37,509 nt of DNA, taken from NCBI GenBank assembly GCA_949295675.1, contig CASFMA010000007.1, forward strand, positions 1 to 37,509. The letters are read 5' to 3'. The notes below the pieces were generated by a model, which saw only the letters and a program-made list of their open reading frames with translations, made no database searches and was not told where the DNA came from. This DNA is from an uncultured Spirochaetales bacterium. Its GTDB lineage: Bacteria; Spirochaetota; Spirochaetia; Sphaerochaetales; Sphaerochaetaceae. Of this stretch, positions 8,903-17,974 are shown piece after piece; position 1 is the first letter of the stretch, and each line of letters opens with the position of its first letter. The translations under genes were made by a program, and so were the position numbers.

Positions 8903-9352
8903 ATGGCAGAATTATTGAGTAACACAGCACTGATAGCCGCGATAGCGGGACTGGTATCGGCACAGCTGCTGAAACCGCTCATAAGCATAGTGACAGGGAA
9001 TGGCTTCAGCCTGAACCTCTTCATAACAACAGGCGGCATGCCGTCCTCCCATACCTCTGCTGTCGTTGCATTGACGACATCTGTCGCCATGACAGAAGGC
9101 CTTGGGAGCTCTCTCTTCGCAATCTGCGTGATCATCTCGCTTATAATAATGAACGATGCAACGAACGTGCGGCTGGAGACAGGGAAGCAGGCCAAGCTTC
9201 TCAATGAGTGGTCGGAGATATTCGCGATGCGCGAGAGCGGGATATCCCCGCAGAACCTGAAGACAATGATCGGCCACTCTGCGACACAGGTGCTTGCCGG
9301 TCTCATCCTCGGCACAATAGTAGGATTCGCTGTAACGACATGGCTAAGCTGA
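8903..9352 (+). CDS. Divergent PAP2-family membrane protein (YuiD/DUF212 type)
   Basis: The 149-residue protein matches the YuiD family: an N-terminal hydrophobic segment ending in SAQLLKPL, the signature GGMPSSHTSAVVALTTSVA, a second membrane segment and the conserved IIMNDATNVRLETGKQAKLLNEW. PSSHTS resembles phosphatase motif 2 of PAP2 enzymes, but the other PAP2 motifs are not clear, so activity is uncertain. I prefer ATG 8903 over the upstream ATG 8861, because homologues start just before the first membrane helix and a promoter-like -10 ends seven bases before it. The 3' end overlaps the methyltransferase gene by 13 bases, starting a three-gene run. Confidence 0.85.
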   Translation: MAELLSNTALIAAIAGLVSAQLLKPLISIVTGNGFSLNLFITTGGMPSSHTSAVVALTTSVAMTEGLGSSLFAICVIISLIIMNDATNVRLETGKQAKLLNEWSEIFAMRESGISPQNLKTMIGHSATQVLAGLILGTIVGFAVTTWLS

Positions 9353-10101
9353 GCTTTGATGAGTTCTATCGCGGCATATGGGGAGAGCGCTGGGAAAGCC
9401 TGAAGGGCGCGATGCTCTCAGAGCTTGATGACAAGAGGTCGCCTGATGGCCTTGTCGCACCGTATTATATGGACGGGGCCTCGATAGAGGCAGCTCTTGC
9501 GCTCTCGCCATGCGAAGGAGACACCATCCTTGATATGTGCGCTGCCCCCGGAGGGAAATCAATAGTGATAGCGACGATGCTGAAGGGAACCGGTTCCCTC
9601 ACATCAAATGACAGATCACCTGACAGGAGGGACAGGATGAGGCGTGCGTTTGAATCATCGCTTCCCGAGCCATGGCGCAGGAACATAAGGATAACAGGCC
9701 ATGACGCATCAAAGTGGGGAGTATATGAGAAAGGCATATATGACCGCATCCTGCTTGATGCCCCCTGCTCTTCAGAGCGTCATGTGATAAACAGCAGGGA
9801 ACATCTCTCGCTATGGTCGCCATCACGTCCGAAAAGGCTTCAGGCCCTTCAGTATTCGATGTTCGCATCGGCGATGCTCGCGCTTAAGGAAGGAGGAATC
9901 CTGGTCTACTCCACATGCTCGGTGAACAAAGGGGAAGATGAGGATATCGTAGCAAGATTCATGAGGAAGCACCCCGGAGAGGCTGAAGAGCTCCAGGTCT
10001 CGCTTGAGAACGGTGAGAAAAGGGAATATGGGACTATAGTGCTTCCAGACTCAGCAGGAGGGAGAGGGCCGCTCTTTGTGGCTAAGCTCAGGAAATCATG
10101 A
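9340..10101 (+). CDS. RsmB/NSUN-family RNA (cytosine-5) methyltransferase
   Basis: The 253-residue SAM-dependent enzyme starts at MAKLSFDEF, and FYRGIWGERWESLKGAM is like NSUN4-type N-termini. LDMCAAPGGKS (64-74) binds SAM, LLDAPCSS holds Cys143 and VYSTCSVNKGEDEDIV holds Cys193. Cys193 is the expected nucleophile and Cys143 the product-release residue in this family. It lacks the NusB-like domain of RsmB and any PUA domain. The RNA target is unknown, though rRNA is likely. A longer frame from 9208 is rejected because its first 44 residues overlap the previous gene and look non-coding. It has a 13-base overlap upstream and a 4-base overlap downstream. Confidence 0.9.
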   Translation: MAKLSFDEFYRGIWGERWESLKGAMLSELDDKRSPDGLVAPYYMDGASIEAALALSPCEGDTILDMCAAPGGKSIVIATMLKGTGSLTSNDRSPDRRDRMRRAFESSLPEPWRRNIRITGHDASKWGVYEKGIYDRILLDAPCSSERHVINSREHLSLWSPSRPKRLQALQYSMFASAMLALKEGGILVYSTCSVNKGEDEDIVARFMRKHPGEAEELQVSLENGEKREYGTIVLPDSAGGRGPLFVAKLRKS

Positions 10102-11177
10102 CAAGATGCGCAATAACAGAGGCAGATACATATGATGACAACACGGTCCTTGAGGCCATGCGGCTTATAGCGGAGAATACAGCATTCCCCGACGTGAAGG
10201 GAAAGACTGTGCTTGTGAAGCCGAACATCCTATCTGATTCATACCCGGAGAAAGCGATAACGACACATCCAGCTGTCGTGAGGGCGATAATAACGATACT
10301 GAACGAGAAAGGCGCAGGCAGGGTCCTTGTCGGTGACTCCCCCGGCATGCAGGCTGGCCGCTTCCACCCGGTCAGCTCAGGCATAGTGCAGGTTGCCGAT
10401 GATACAGGAGCGCAGATCGTAGACTTCAGGGAAAGCACGAGAGTCCATGTTGTCAACGGCATGAAGATACCTATGGCAACAGCCATCGATGCTGCTGATA
10501 TAGTGATATCCGCAGCGAAGTTCAAGACACACCAGCTGATGAGTGCGACAGGCGCTGTGAAGAACATGTTCGGTCTGGTGCCGGGGCTCCAGAAAAGCCC
10601 GCTGCATCTGAGGGCAAGGTCGCCGGAAAGCTTCGCAAGGCTAATCCTTGGCATATTCAGGGAGGCTCACGTCGACTATGCGGTGATCGACGGCATAGAA
10701 GGGATGGAAGGAGCCGGCCCGACAAACGGGCAGCCACGGCATGTCGGCCTTCTCATGGGCTCGGAGAGCGCCTTCGCACTGGACAAGGCAGAAGCTATCA
10801 TCATGGGCTACGATACCGTCCCGATCGTAAGCGAAGCGGAAAAGGCAATGCCTGGCTGCACTGATGCGGACTACCCTCTCCTCAATCCACGGGACATCAT
10901 CATAAGGGACTACAGGAGGATCCCGACAGGACGCAAGACAGTATTCAGGACGCTCTTCATCCCAAATATACTGTCACGCATAGGAATCGCGGCGGATGGC
11001 AGGGCTTATCCAGCATTCATCCACGGCAAGTGCAAGCACTGCCTGAAGTGCGTGAATGTATGCCCAGCAAAGGCTCTTTCGGAAAGAAATGGCAGAATAC
11101 ATATATGCAGGCGCAAGTGCATAAGGTGCTACTGCTGCCATGAGATGTGCCCGTTTGACGCAATCGATATCAAGTGA
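10098..11177 (+). CDS. DUF362 protein with two 4Fe-4S clusters
   Basis: The 359-residue protein has an N-terminal DUF362 domain (VLVKPNILSDSYPEKAITTHP, then VGDSPGM and the KFKTHQLMSATGAVKNMFG segment). At the C-terminus is an 8Fe-type ferredoxin domain with CKHCLKCVNVCP and CIRCYCCHEMCP. Proteins of this type are common in anaerobes and are presumed electron carriers or redox enzymes; no reaction is established from the sequence. The ATG overlaps the upstream stop by four bases, and AGGA sits just before it. The 3' end converges on aroB with only 18 bases between and no visible terminator. Confidence 0.9.
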   Translation: MTRCAITEADTYDDNTVLEAMRLIAENTAFPDVKGKTVLVKPNILSDSYPEKAITTHPAVVRAIITILNEKGAGRVLVGDSPGMQAGRFHPVSSGIVQVADDTGAQIVDFRESTRVHVVNGMKIPMATAIDAADIVISAAKFKTHQLMSATGAVKNMFGLVPGLQKSPLHLRARSPESFARLILGIFREAHVDYAVIDGIEGMEGAGPTNGQPRHVGLLMGSESAFALDKAEAIIMGYDTVPIVSEAEKAMPGCTDADYPLLNPRDIIIRDYRRIPTGRKTVFRTLFIPNILSRIGIAADGRAYPAFIHGKCKHCLKCVNVCPAKALSERNGRIHICRRKCIRCYCCHEMCPFDAIDIK

Positions 11178-11195
11178 CGCGGATCTCTTGACACC

Positions 11196-12248
11196 TCATG
11201 CCTCTCTTATCACAGCACTCCTTACAGTATCCTCATCAAGCGTCATGAGGACTGGCCTGCCCTGTCCTTCCATCAGCACGAAGCGCACCTCGCCTCCCTT
11301 TTTCTTCTTGTCCTTGCCTATTGTCCGGAAATATCTTCCGAAAAGCTCTTCAGGGACAGAGAAGCTGTCGGCGAAGCCATATGAGCGGAACAGATCGATG
11401 CCGCATTCAGCGAATTCTCTCTCTGTGATGCCGATTGCCACCCCTGCCTGCAGCGCTCTGACGACGCCCCAGGCGACACCTTCTCCGTGCGATATCCCAT
11501 AATCATGCAGGGACTCAAGGGCATGGCCGAAGGTATGTCCGAGATTGAGGGCTGAGCGGATGCCAAGCTTCTCCTCAGGATCCCTTGTTATGTATGAGAT
11601 CTTGACCTCCAATGAAAGCCTTATCATCTCAGCCACCGTCTCAGGATCCCTTGACAGGATCCTTGCCCTCTCCTCTGCAAGGAAGACCGAAAGCTTTGTA
11701 TCCGCTGAAAGAAGCGCGTGCTTGAGCACCTCCCCAAGCCCTGACCTGTACTCGCTGTCTGGCAGCGTCCTCAGGAAATCTGTACAGATCAGGACCTTCT
11801 CCGCGGGGAAGAATGTGCCTACCGCATTCTTCGCGCCGCCATAGTCTATCCCGGTCTTTCCCCCGAGCGTTGCGTCCACGGCCGAGAGGAGCGTTGTCGG
11901 GACAAGCACGCATCTGGCGCCCCTCATATACACAGACGATGCGAATGCAGCCATATCAAGGATTACGCCGCCTCCGACCCCGATGAACACCGAATCCCTC
12001 GCCAGCCCGGAATCCATCGCCTTCGAGAGTATCGCATCGACAGAGCCCCAGTTCTTATGCTCCTCGCCGTGCGGCAGGACAAGCGAAGCCTCAGGGAGAG
12101 GCCTTCCATATGAAAAGGATGAGTTATCATCAAACACAGCAAGCAATGAGGGATAAGATGACAGCTCTCTCTCGATCTCATCGAGGGAATACGTATATAC
12201 ATCAGTCACGGCGCCGCCTTTCAGAGGCACGGAAAATATCTTCTCCAT
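11196..12248 (-). CDS. aroB: 3-Dehydroquinate synthase
   Basis: The 350-residue enzyme converts DAHP to 3-dehydroquinate in the shikimate pathway. NAD-binding GGGVILDMAAFASSVYMRG and VPTTLLSAVDATLGGKTGID are present, as are the zinc ligands: Glu in GLGEVLKHALL and the two His of NLGHTFGHALES. GGAGG lies unusually close, one base before ATG 12248. The gene is 33 bases downstream of guaD on the same strand, so it may fall under the guanine riboswitch that precedes guaD, an odd pairing of purine breakdown with aromatic biosynthesis. Confidence 0.96.
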   Translation of the reverse strand: MEKIFSVPLKGGAVTDVYTYSLDEIERELSSYPSLLAVFDDNSSFSYGRPLPEASLVLPHGEEHKNWGSVDAILSKAMDSGLARDSVFIGVGGGVILDMAAFASSVYMRGARCVLVPTTLLSAVDATLGGKTGIDYGGAKNAVGTFFPAEKVLICTDFLRTLPDSEYRSGLGEVLKHALLSADTKLSVFLAEERARILSRDPETVAEMIRLSLEVKISYITRDPEEKLGIRSALNLGHTFGHALESLHDYGISHGEGVAWGVVRALQAGVAIGITEREFAECGIDLFRSYGFADSFSVPEELFGRYFRTIGKDKKKKGGEVRFVLMEGQGRPVLMTLDEDTVRSAVIREA

Positions 12249-12281
12249 ACCTCCGATTCTAGCGACTTGGAGCCTCTTCTC

Positions 12282-13547
12282 CTAGATTATCCTGCGTCCT
12301 TTGACGAACTTCGCGGAAACTGGGGCATCCGGATGCCTGTACGCATACATCTCCAGCCTCTCAGGCACGGACAGCTCAGGGCGAAGCACTGACGGGAATG
12401 CCTTGTCATCCAGGACAAGGATATCACCATCATAGCCCTTCTCGAACGATCCGACATTCCCGAAGAACGAGCCACCGCCTTTTGATGCAAGATAGAACGC
12501 TTCCGAGAACCTCAGAGGCTTCTCGCTGCTGTCTATGAAGCGGCATCGCAGCTTTGACACCTGGATTGCATCTGTGATCATGCGGAACATCGAGAGGGAC
12601 GAACCGCCTGCTATATCTGTCGCGAGACCGGTCTTTATCCCCATATCGAGGAATCTTCGCACAGGGGCTATGCCTGATGAGAGGTTTGTGTTCGATGATG
12701 GCGAATGGGCGACATACACACCACGCTCCAAAAGCATTCCCAGCTCATCATCAGATGGCCATACTACATGTGCCATTATGGTCGGCGTATCCCCAAGCAG
12801 CCCGAAATGCCTGTATACATCGGCATAGCTGCTGCTCCATGGGCAGAGTGACCTGACCCATTCGACCTCCGAGACATTCTCGTCAAGATGGGACTGGACA
12901 GGAAGGTTCCTTTCCATCGCGATCTTCCCCAGCGCCTCCAGAAGCCTGTCTGAGCATGACGGGACGAAACGTGGCGTGATGATGGGCTTAATGTTTCTGA
13001 AGGCAGATGCTTCATCAAGGAACTGCTCCTCATCTCTGATTGCCTCTTCTGTTTCCTCCCTGAGGCTATCGGGAGAGTTCCTGTCCATCGAGACCTTGCC
13101 GACATATCCAGAAAGCCCAGCCTCTTCCATAAGCTTCATCAGAAGAAGAGTCGCGTCACTGTGGATCGTTGCGAAAACCGCAGAGCGCGTCGTCGCGCTT
13201 CCCGCGATATCAGAGACAAAGCTCCTGTAGGCTTTGAGGGCATAGCTGCTGTCTGCGAATCTCGATTCATATGGGAATGTGTGGCGCTCAAGCCACTGCA
13301 GAAGCTCCTCATCCATGAAAAGCCCTGCGAACTGGTGCTGTGGAGCGTGCAGATGAAGGTCCGTCAGGCCTGGAGTGACAAGAGAGCCTGAGAAATCAAG
13401 CAGCTCATGCTCACCCTCCGGGGCCTTTGGATAGACACCTGTGACCACGCTGTCCTCAAGGACCAGATAACCATCTTCCTGATACTCGAAGCGATCCGGA
13501 CTTTCCGTCCATATGATATCGCCTTTCAATACGACGCATTTCTTCAT
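12282..13547 (-). CDS. guaD: Guanine deaminase
   Basis: The 421-residue amidohydrolase converts guanine to xanthine and ammonia. The zinc-site HxH is His65 and His67 in PGLTDLHLHAPQHQF, with further ligands in QSHLDENVSE, the His of MAHVVWPSDDE and the Asp of GLATDIAGGSS. The HTFPYESRF, TTRSAVFATIH and GKVSMDRNSP segments are characteristic of GuaD rather than of chlorohydrolases or dihydroorotase. AGGAGG five bases before ATG 13547 fixes the start. A guanine-class aptamer precedes it, giving independent support for the substrate. aroB follows in the same direction. Confidence 0.95.
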   Translation of the reverse strand: MKKCVVLKGDIIWTESPDRFEYQEDGYLVLEDSVVTGVYPKAPEGEHELLDFSGSLVTPGLTDLHLHAPQHQFAGLFMDEELLQWLERHTFPYESRFADSSYALKAYRSFVSDIAGSATTRSAVFATIHSDATLLLMKLMEEAGLSGYVGKVSMDRNSPDSLREETEEAIRDEEQFLDEASAFRNIKPIITPRFVPSCSDRLLEALGKIAMERNLPVQSHLDENVSEVEWVRSLCPWSSSYADVYRHFGLLGDTPTIMAHVVWPSDDELGMLLERGVYVAHSPSSNTNLSSGIAPVRRFLDMGIKTGLATDIAGGSSLSMFRMITDAIQVSKLRCRFIDSSEKPLRFSEAFYLASKGGGSFFGNVGSFEKGYDGDILVLDDKAFPSVLRPELSVPERLEMYAYRHPDAPVSAKFVKGRRII

Positions 13548-13562
13548 ACCGTCCTCCTAAGA

Positions 13563-13627
13563 GGCCGTAGTAGGCTGTTTGCGGCAGCCTGTAGAGACGC
13601 CTGACCATATTACAGACTTATACTGCC
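13563..13627 (-). ncRNA. Purine riboswitch aptamer, guanine class, upstream of guaD
   Basis: Read on the minus strand, the segment has all parts of the purine aptamer. P1 is GGCAGTA paired with TACGGCC with one mismatch. P2 is GTCTG/CAGGC, closing a loop with ATATGG (13610 to 13605). J2/3 is GTCTCTAC (13598 to 13591; consensus GUUUCUAC with the flipped-out third base changed). P3 is GGCTG/CAGCC with loop CCGCAAA. J3/1 is TACTAC, whose third base, C at 13570, is the specificity position (C = guanine, U = adenine). Downstream, CCTC (13564-13561) can pair with GAGG of the Shine-Dalgarno sequence (13556-13553), and it shares two C with P1. Ligand binding should therefore free the ribosome site, an ON switch that suits a catabolic gene. 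Confidence 0.85.
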
Positions 13628-13651
13628 ATCGCACTTACAGGATAGCACAGA

Positions 13652-13683
13652 AAAAGCCATGCGGGAGGTCCCACATGGCTTTT
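13652..13683 (-). terminator. Intrinsic terminator after topA
   Basis: AAAAGCCATG pairs with CATGGCTTTT, plus three more G-C pairs after one mismatch and a 4-base loop. It lies just past the topA stop, with a T-run on the minus strand. It is nearly symmetric, so it could act in both directions. Confidence 0.8.
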
Positions 13684-13685
13684 CT

Positions 13686-16214
13686 TCAGCTTTTCTTCTG
13701 ATATCTCCTTCGATATGTCTTCTTCTCAGGGGTATTCAGGGCGATTTCACGGGCCCTGGCCTCTGTGACAGATGAAGGATCGGCCTTCTCTTCCTTCGAA
13801 AGCGGGCAGTTCCTGTCGCCCCATTTCAAGTATGCGCCATAGCGGCCTGGGATTATCGACAGCGCCTTGCCCTCGAACTCAGGGAACTCCTTTATCGGCC
13901 TGACCTCTTCGGTCTTGTCATTGATTATTGCGCTGATATCGACATTGAACGGATCTGCCACCTTGATGTTCCTTCCGCTGTACTTCGCGTAAACGCCATA
14001 TGGCCCCGCATTCAGCGTTATCTCGTTCCCATCCTCATCCCTGCCGATTGTCTTCGGCAGCGTGAACAGCAGCTCCACAAGCTCTGGAGTGTAGGACGAA
14101 GCTTTCCTGTTCCTCTGCAGATTGACTATCTTCCCATCGCTTTCCCTTTTGAAATACTCGCCATAACGGCCTTTCATGACCTGTATGCCATCAGCTGCGA
14201 AGACAGGCTGCGTCTCTTCCGGGAAGAGGATTGCCGCTGCATCATCATCGGTGAATGTGCCAGGGAAGTACTTCATCTGGTCTATCGAGGCCATCTTCTC
14301 CTTGCCAGTCGCCTCATCTATTGAATCAGATGACAGATAAGGGCCGAACTTCCCTGTCTTTATCGAATATGAGACATCCTTGCCGTCATGGATGAACTTA
14401 TAGGACAGGCCTGAGAGCTGCAGGTTCTTCACCTCCGAACGCCTTACCCCGCGCCTTACTGACACGATATCCTTCTCCAGCCCCTCAAAGCTGTCATTGC
14501 CTTTCCAGAAGCCATCAAGGAAGTCTTCCTTTGAGATGCTTCCATCAGCTATGTGGTCCAGCTTGCTCTCCATGTCCGATGTGAAGCCATACCCGATATA
14601 TACAGGGAAGGAGCTTTCAAGGAACGAATCGACGAAGAATCCCGTGAATGTCGGCACAAGCTGCTGCCCCTGCCTTATGACATACTGCCTGTCGATCAAT
14701 GTGGATATGATGGCAGCGTAAGTGGAAGGGCGTCCTATCCCCTCGCTCTCAAGCTTCTGGACAAGCGTTGCCTCGTTATATCTGGCAGGAGGCTCTGTTG
14801 AATGGCTTTTTGCAGAAGCAGAGCTTATACGCACGGCAGAGCCCGCATCAAGATTCGGGAGTATCCCCTCCTCCTCTTCCGTCATATCCTCATCGGATGC
14901 GACTTCATAAAGCTTGAGGAATCCTGGGAACTTGATGGTGGTCCCTGACGATGTCATCGTATACCGGCCGCATGCAAATGTCGCAGTCGTGGTGCTCTTC
15001 TCAGCCTCGCGCATCTGCGTGGCAAGTGTCCTCTTCCATATGAGGGTGTAGAGCTTCAGCTGGTCACCGGAAAGCCCTGTCTCCTCCGGACGGCGGAACT
15101 TGTCGCCTGCAGGCCTGATTGCCTCATGGGCTTCCTGCGCGCTCTCGCTTGACGCCTTGTAGTTGCGTGGACGGTAGGAAAGATACTCCGCTCCGAACAT
15201 ATCCTCGACCTGGCGGCGTGATGCGTTTATGCACTCTGCAGAGAGTGTCGGCGAATCGGTACGCATATATGTTATGAAGCCATTCTCATACAGAGTCTGG
15301 GCAATCGACATGATCTCACGGACACCCTTGCGGAGCTTCCTTGAGGCATCCTGCTGCAGCGTCGATGTCGTGAATGGCATTGCTGGATTCTGCCTTGAAT
15401 CCTTGTTCATCACGCTCTCGACAATGGCATCGCTGCCCTTTATCTCAGCGGCGATCGCAGAAGCTGTATCAGCAGAAAGCTCGACAAACCCGGGCTTCAG
15501 CGCTCCTGTATCCTTGTCATAGCTTCTGGAAGACGCGACACTGTTTCCATCTATCGCGATGAGCGATGATGGGAAATGGATGCCGGATCTCTCCATCTCG
15601 ATCTCAACGGAGGCATAATCTGACTTCCTGTAATCCCTTCGGATCTTCTCCTTCTCGACTATCAGCTTAAGCCCTGGGGACTGCACACGTCCTGCAGAGT
15701 ACTTGCCGCCGAGCTTCCTGGAGATTATCGGGGATATGCCATAGCCCTGCAGACGGTCAACCGCGCGTCTGGCCTCCTGTGCATGCACAAGGTTCATATC
15801 GATCTCACGGCATGATGAGAAGGCATTGGTTATCGCCTGCCGCGTGATCTCATGGAACACCATCCTGTAAACAGGGCATTTAGGCTTCAGCTCATTGTAG
15901 AGATGCCACGATATAGATTCACCCTCGCGGTCCTCATCGGTCGCGAGCACGAGCTGCTGTGCATCCTTCAGGGCTTTCCTTATATCAGACAGGAGCTTCT
16001 TCTTGTCTTCCTCTATCTCATACTCAAGAGCGTAGTCATTATCCACATCGACGCCATAGACGCCTGTCTTGGGAGAAGGCGCAAGCTCCACGACATGGCC
16101 CTTTGAAGCCATCACCTTGCATGTCGGCGGAAGATATCTTGATATAGTCCTGGCTTTTGTCGGGGACTCGACGATTATCAATGTGTTCTTAGATGGATCT
16201 GCTACCAACCTCAT
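13686..16214 (-). CDS. topA: DNA topoisomerase I (type IA), without zinc fingers
   Basis: The 842-residue enzyme relaxes negative supercoils. The TOPRIM domain starts at TLIIVESPTKARTI, with the metal-binding Asp93-x-Asp95-x-Glu97 in ATDEDREGE. The catalytic Tyr316 is in NGFITYMRTDSPTLS. The C-terminal part has no Cys4 zinc ribbons; instead it has repeated segments of the form GKFGPYL, GRYGEYF, GPYGVYA and GRYGAYLKWG, the TOPRIM C-terminal repeats that replace zinc ribbons in several phyla. AGGAGGG abuts ATG 16214, so a TTG at 16208 with better spacing is possible. The upstream secreted-protein gene ends five bases before. Confidence 0.96.
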   Translation of the reverse strand: MRLVADPSKNTLIIVESPTKARTISRYLPPTCKVMASKGHVVELAPSPKTGVYGVDVDNDYALEYEIEEDKKKLLSDIRKALKDAQQLVLATDEDREGESISWHLYNELKPKCPVYRMVFHEITRQAITNAFSSCREIDMNLVHAQEARRAVDRLQGYGISPIISRKLGGKYSAGRVQSPGLKLIVEKEKIRRDYRKSDYASVEIEMERSGIHFPSSLIAIDGNSVASSRSYDKDTGALKPGFVELSADTASAIAAEIKGSDAIVESVMNKDSRQNPAMPFTTSTLQQDASRKLRKGVREIMSIAQTLYENGFITYMRTDSPTLSAECINASRRQVEDMFGAEYLSYRPRNYKASSESAQEAHEAIRPAGDKFRRPEETGLSGDQLKLYTLIWKRTLATQMREAEKSTTTATFACGRYTMTSSGTTIKFPGFLKLYEVASDEDMTEEEEGILPNLDAGSAVRISSASAKSHSTEPPARYNEATLVQKLESEGIGRPSTYAAIISTLIDRQYVIRQGQQLVPTFTGFFVDSFLESSFPVYIGYGFTSDMESKLDHIADGSISKEDFLDGFWKGNDSFEGLEKDIVSVRRGVRRSEVKNLQLSGLSYKFIHDGKDVSYSIKTGKFGPYLSSDSIDEATGKEKMASIDQMKYFPGTFTDDDAAAILFPEETQPVFAADGIQVMKGRYGEYFKRESDGKIVNLQRNRKASSYTPELVELLFTLPKTIGRDEDGNEITLNAGPYGVYAKYSGRNIKVADPFNVDISAIINDKTEEVRPIKEFPEFEGKALSIIPGRYGAYLKWGDRNCPLSKEEKADPSSVTEARAREIALNTPEKKTYRRRYQKKS

Positions 16215-16219
16215 CCCTC

Positions 16220-17041
16220 CTATGGCTGGATCCTCTTCAGGATGAACGCATCGCCCTCACCTGGATTAGGGTTCCTGAATATCGCGGCGTTGGCTATACC
16301 GCTTCCCGTTGTCTCGAACTTCATCATTGCCTGGCCATCTTCCATATAGAGGCTGTACGATGTATTCGTTGTCACGGATATTCCGAACGCACTCGTCTGA
16401 ATGTAAGCGGAAGTTGAGTCAGAGTCAATCTCGATTTTATCAACACGCCATCTGGAAGGTGTGAAACTTGACTTGTTGAAGCGTTCGGCATTCAGCCTGT
16501 AAGCGATTCCCGCAGGGCTCTGGTCATCGTAGTCTATCCACCGGCCTGCCATGTCAGATCCGAATGGGAAAAGCGGGAATATGCGGTATTCCTTACCTTC
16601 ATCGGAGACCATGAACGTCTCATAGTACTGGCCATAGACAGGATCCACAGCTGTCTGGATCCTGAAGCGAAGGCTTTTTAGCTTGCCCTTGTTGTCATTG
16701 CCGGTCCTGTTGAGCCACTCATATACGCCATCCCAGCTTGTGGTCCTCACCTCGATCCAGTCAGCATCTATATCCTCATTGCCGCTGCCTCTCGCCGCGA
16801 CACAGAAATCATATGCAGTATCTGAAAGAAGATGTTCGGCTGTATAGCTGGCAGCATCTGAGCCAAGCCTGGCCAGTGCCTTGTCCCCATTATATATATC
16901 ATAGTATTCGGCACCTTCGACATGGTTCCATGAAAGGGATACAGATGTCGGGAAAGCCTTGGCCTCCGCAGCAAGGCCATCAGCTGCCGCAGCTCCTGCA
17001 AGCAATGATAAAGCCGCTAAAAAGGAAAACAATCTTTTCAT
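16220..17041 (-). CDS. Secreted protein with a fibronectin type III-like domain
   Basis: The 273-residue hypothetical protein has a signal peptide MKRLFSFLAALSLLAGAAAAD (cleavage near residue 20). Next comes a stretch with FN3 pattern (VSLSWNHVEGAEYYDIYNG and YTAEHLLSDTAYDFCVAARG). The last 170 residues are of no family I recognise, rich in aromatic and acidic residues. The ATG at 17041 is chosen because GGTGA sits five bases before it; a GTG at 17050 is the alternative. It ends five bases before topA, so it may be co-transcribed with it, although no functional link is obvious. The protein is probably periplasmic or surface-exposed. Confidence 0.75.
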   Translation of the reverse strand: MKRLFSFLAALSLLAGAAAADGLAAEAKAFPTSVSLSWNHVEGAEYYDIYNGDKALARLGSDAASYTAEHLLSDTAYDFCVAARGSGNEDIDADWIEVRTTSWDGVYEWLNRTGNDNKGKLKSLRFRIQTAVDPVYGQYYETFMVSDEGKEYRIFPLFPFGSDMAGRWIDYDDQSPAGIAYRLNAERFNKSSFTPSRWRVDKIEIDSDSTSAYIQTSAFGISVTTNTSYSLYMEDGQAMMKFETTGSGIANAAIFRNPNPGEGDAFILKRIQP

Positions 17042-17178
17042 TTCATTCACCGAGATAATCTGAGTATCACAAAGAGCGCATGGTGTCTACCTCTATCTGC
17101 AAAACTGCATATGCACTCCACTTTCCGCTCCCCAGGCTGCGATCATTGTGTAATAAAGATGTAGAAGCTGACATTTGA

Positions 17179-17207
17179 TTGCCATATCCCGCCTTATAGT
17201 CTAACAT
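17179..17207 (+). promoter_or_regulatory. Promoter of the 17.2-kb lipoprotein gene (leaderless)
   Basis: TTGCCA (17179-17184, five of six to the -35 consensus), exactly 17 bases, then TAACAT (17202-17207). The ATG at 17214 follows after six bases with no Shine-Dalgarno sequence. A competing TATAGT is at 17195-17200. Confidence 0.5.
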
Positions 17208-17213
17208 CGCCTT

Positions 17214-17912
17214 ATGAGGAAATTCACGATAATGACAGCAGTGGCAGCTGTATTGCTCTCATCCTGCACAGTGACGGAGGAGCTTGCCATAACAGATACC
17301 GGAAGCATGGAAAGCTCATCATCGATCTATGTGGAGGACTTCTTCATCGATGTGCTTGCGGACTTTGCGGAGTTCCTCCCTGAGGATAATGCCTCGATCA
17401 TGGACAATGCAATAGCCTCATTCGGTGAAGGGCTGGCAGGCATGGACGCAGTGACAGCAGCAAAGGCCGAGAAGACTGGAGAGAACCAGTACTGCATCGC
17501 CTTCTCCGTAGATGACATGGACGCGCTTCTCTCAGAGTTCGGCGTTACAAACCAGAGCCTTATCTCCAGGACAGACAGCTCCCTCTCATTCCATCTTGAT
17601 ATAAGCAACTATGGAGAGCTGAAGGAAGTCGTGCCATTCCTCGCAGATCCGAACTTCGAAGTCTATGGACCTGAATACAATCAGGGAATGAGCAACGATG
17701 AGTATCTTGAGATGATCTCATTCCTCTTGGGAGAGGACGGGCCCGCAGCAATCGCGAATGGCATGGTGACTATGGATATCACAGTGCCTGGCGCCATAAC
17801 AGATGCGGTCAATGCGGAGATAACAGGAGAGAGCACAGTCTCATATAGCTTCCCCGTGATAGATTTCCTTCTTCTCAACGAGCCTCTTTCATTCTCGGTG
17901 ACATGGGAATGA
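17214..17912 (+). CDS. Hypothetical lipoprotein
   Basis: This 232-residue protein has a short basic N-terminus, a hydrophobic stretch and the lipobox LLSSC (Cys18), so lipid attachment is expected. The rest is acidic, with alternating strands and helices (DMDALLSEFGV, SSLSFHLDISNYGEL) and a C-terminal strand LSFSVTWE. I do not recognise the family. It stands alone: divergent from the FN3 gene across 172 bases, and followed by the glutamate synthase leader. No Shine-Dalgarno sequence precedes the ATG. Confidence 0.75.
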   Translation: MRKFTIMTAVAAVLLSSCTVTEELAITDTGSMESSSSIYVEDFFIDVLADFAEFLPEDNASIMDNAIASFGEGLAGMDAVTAAKAEKTGENQYCIAFSVDDMDALLSEFGVTNQSLISRTDSSLSFHLDISNYGELKEVVPFLADPNFEVYGPEYNQGMSNDEYLEMISFLLGEDGPAAIANGMVTMDITVPGAITDAVNAEITGESTVSYSFPVIDFLLLNEPLSFSVTWE

Positions 17913-17974
17913 AGCTTGCGGAAACGAAGCCTTGTATGCAGATAACCGGATTTTTATTCACTGATCATACATCT

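Noticed and set aside
9208..9339. N-terminal extension of the RNA methyltransferase
   Set aside because: It overlaps the YuiD-type gene in another frame and lacks any family resemblance; ATG 9340 begins the conserved protein.
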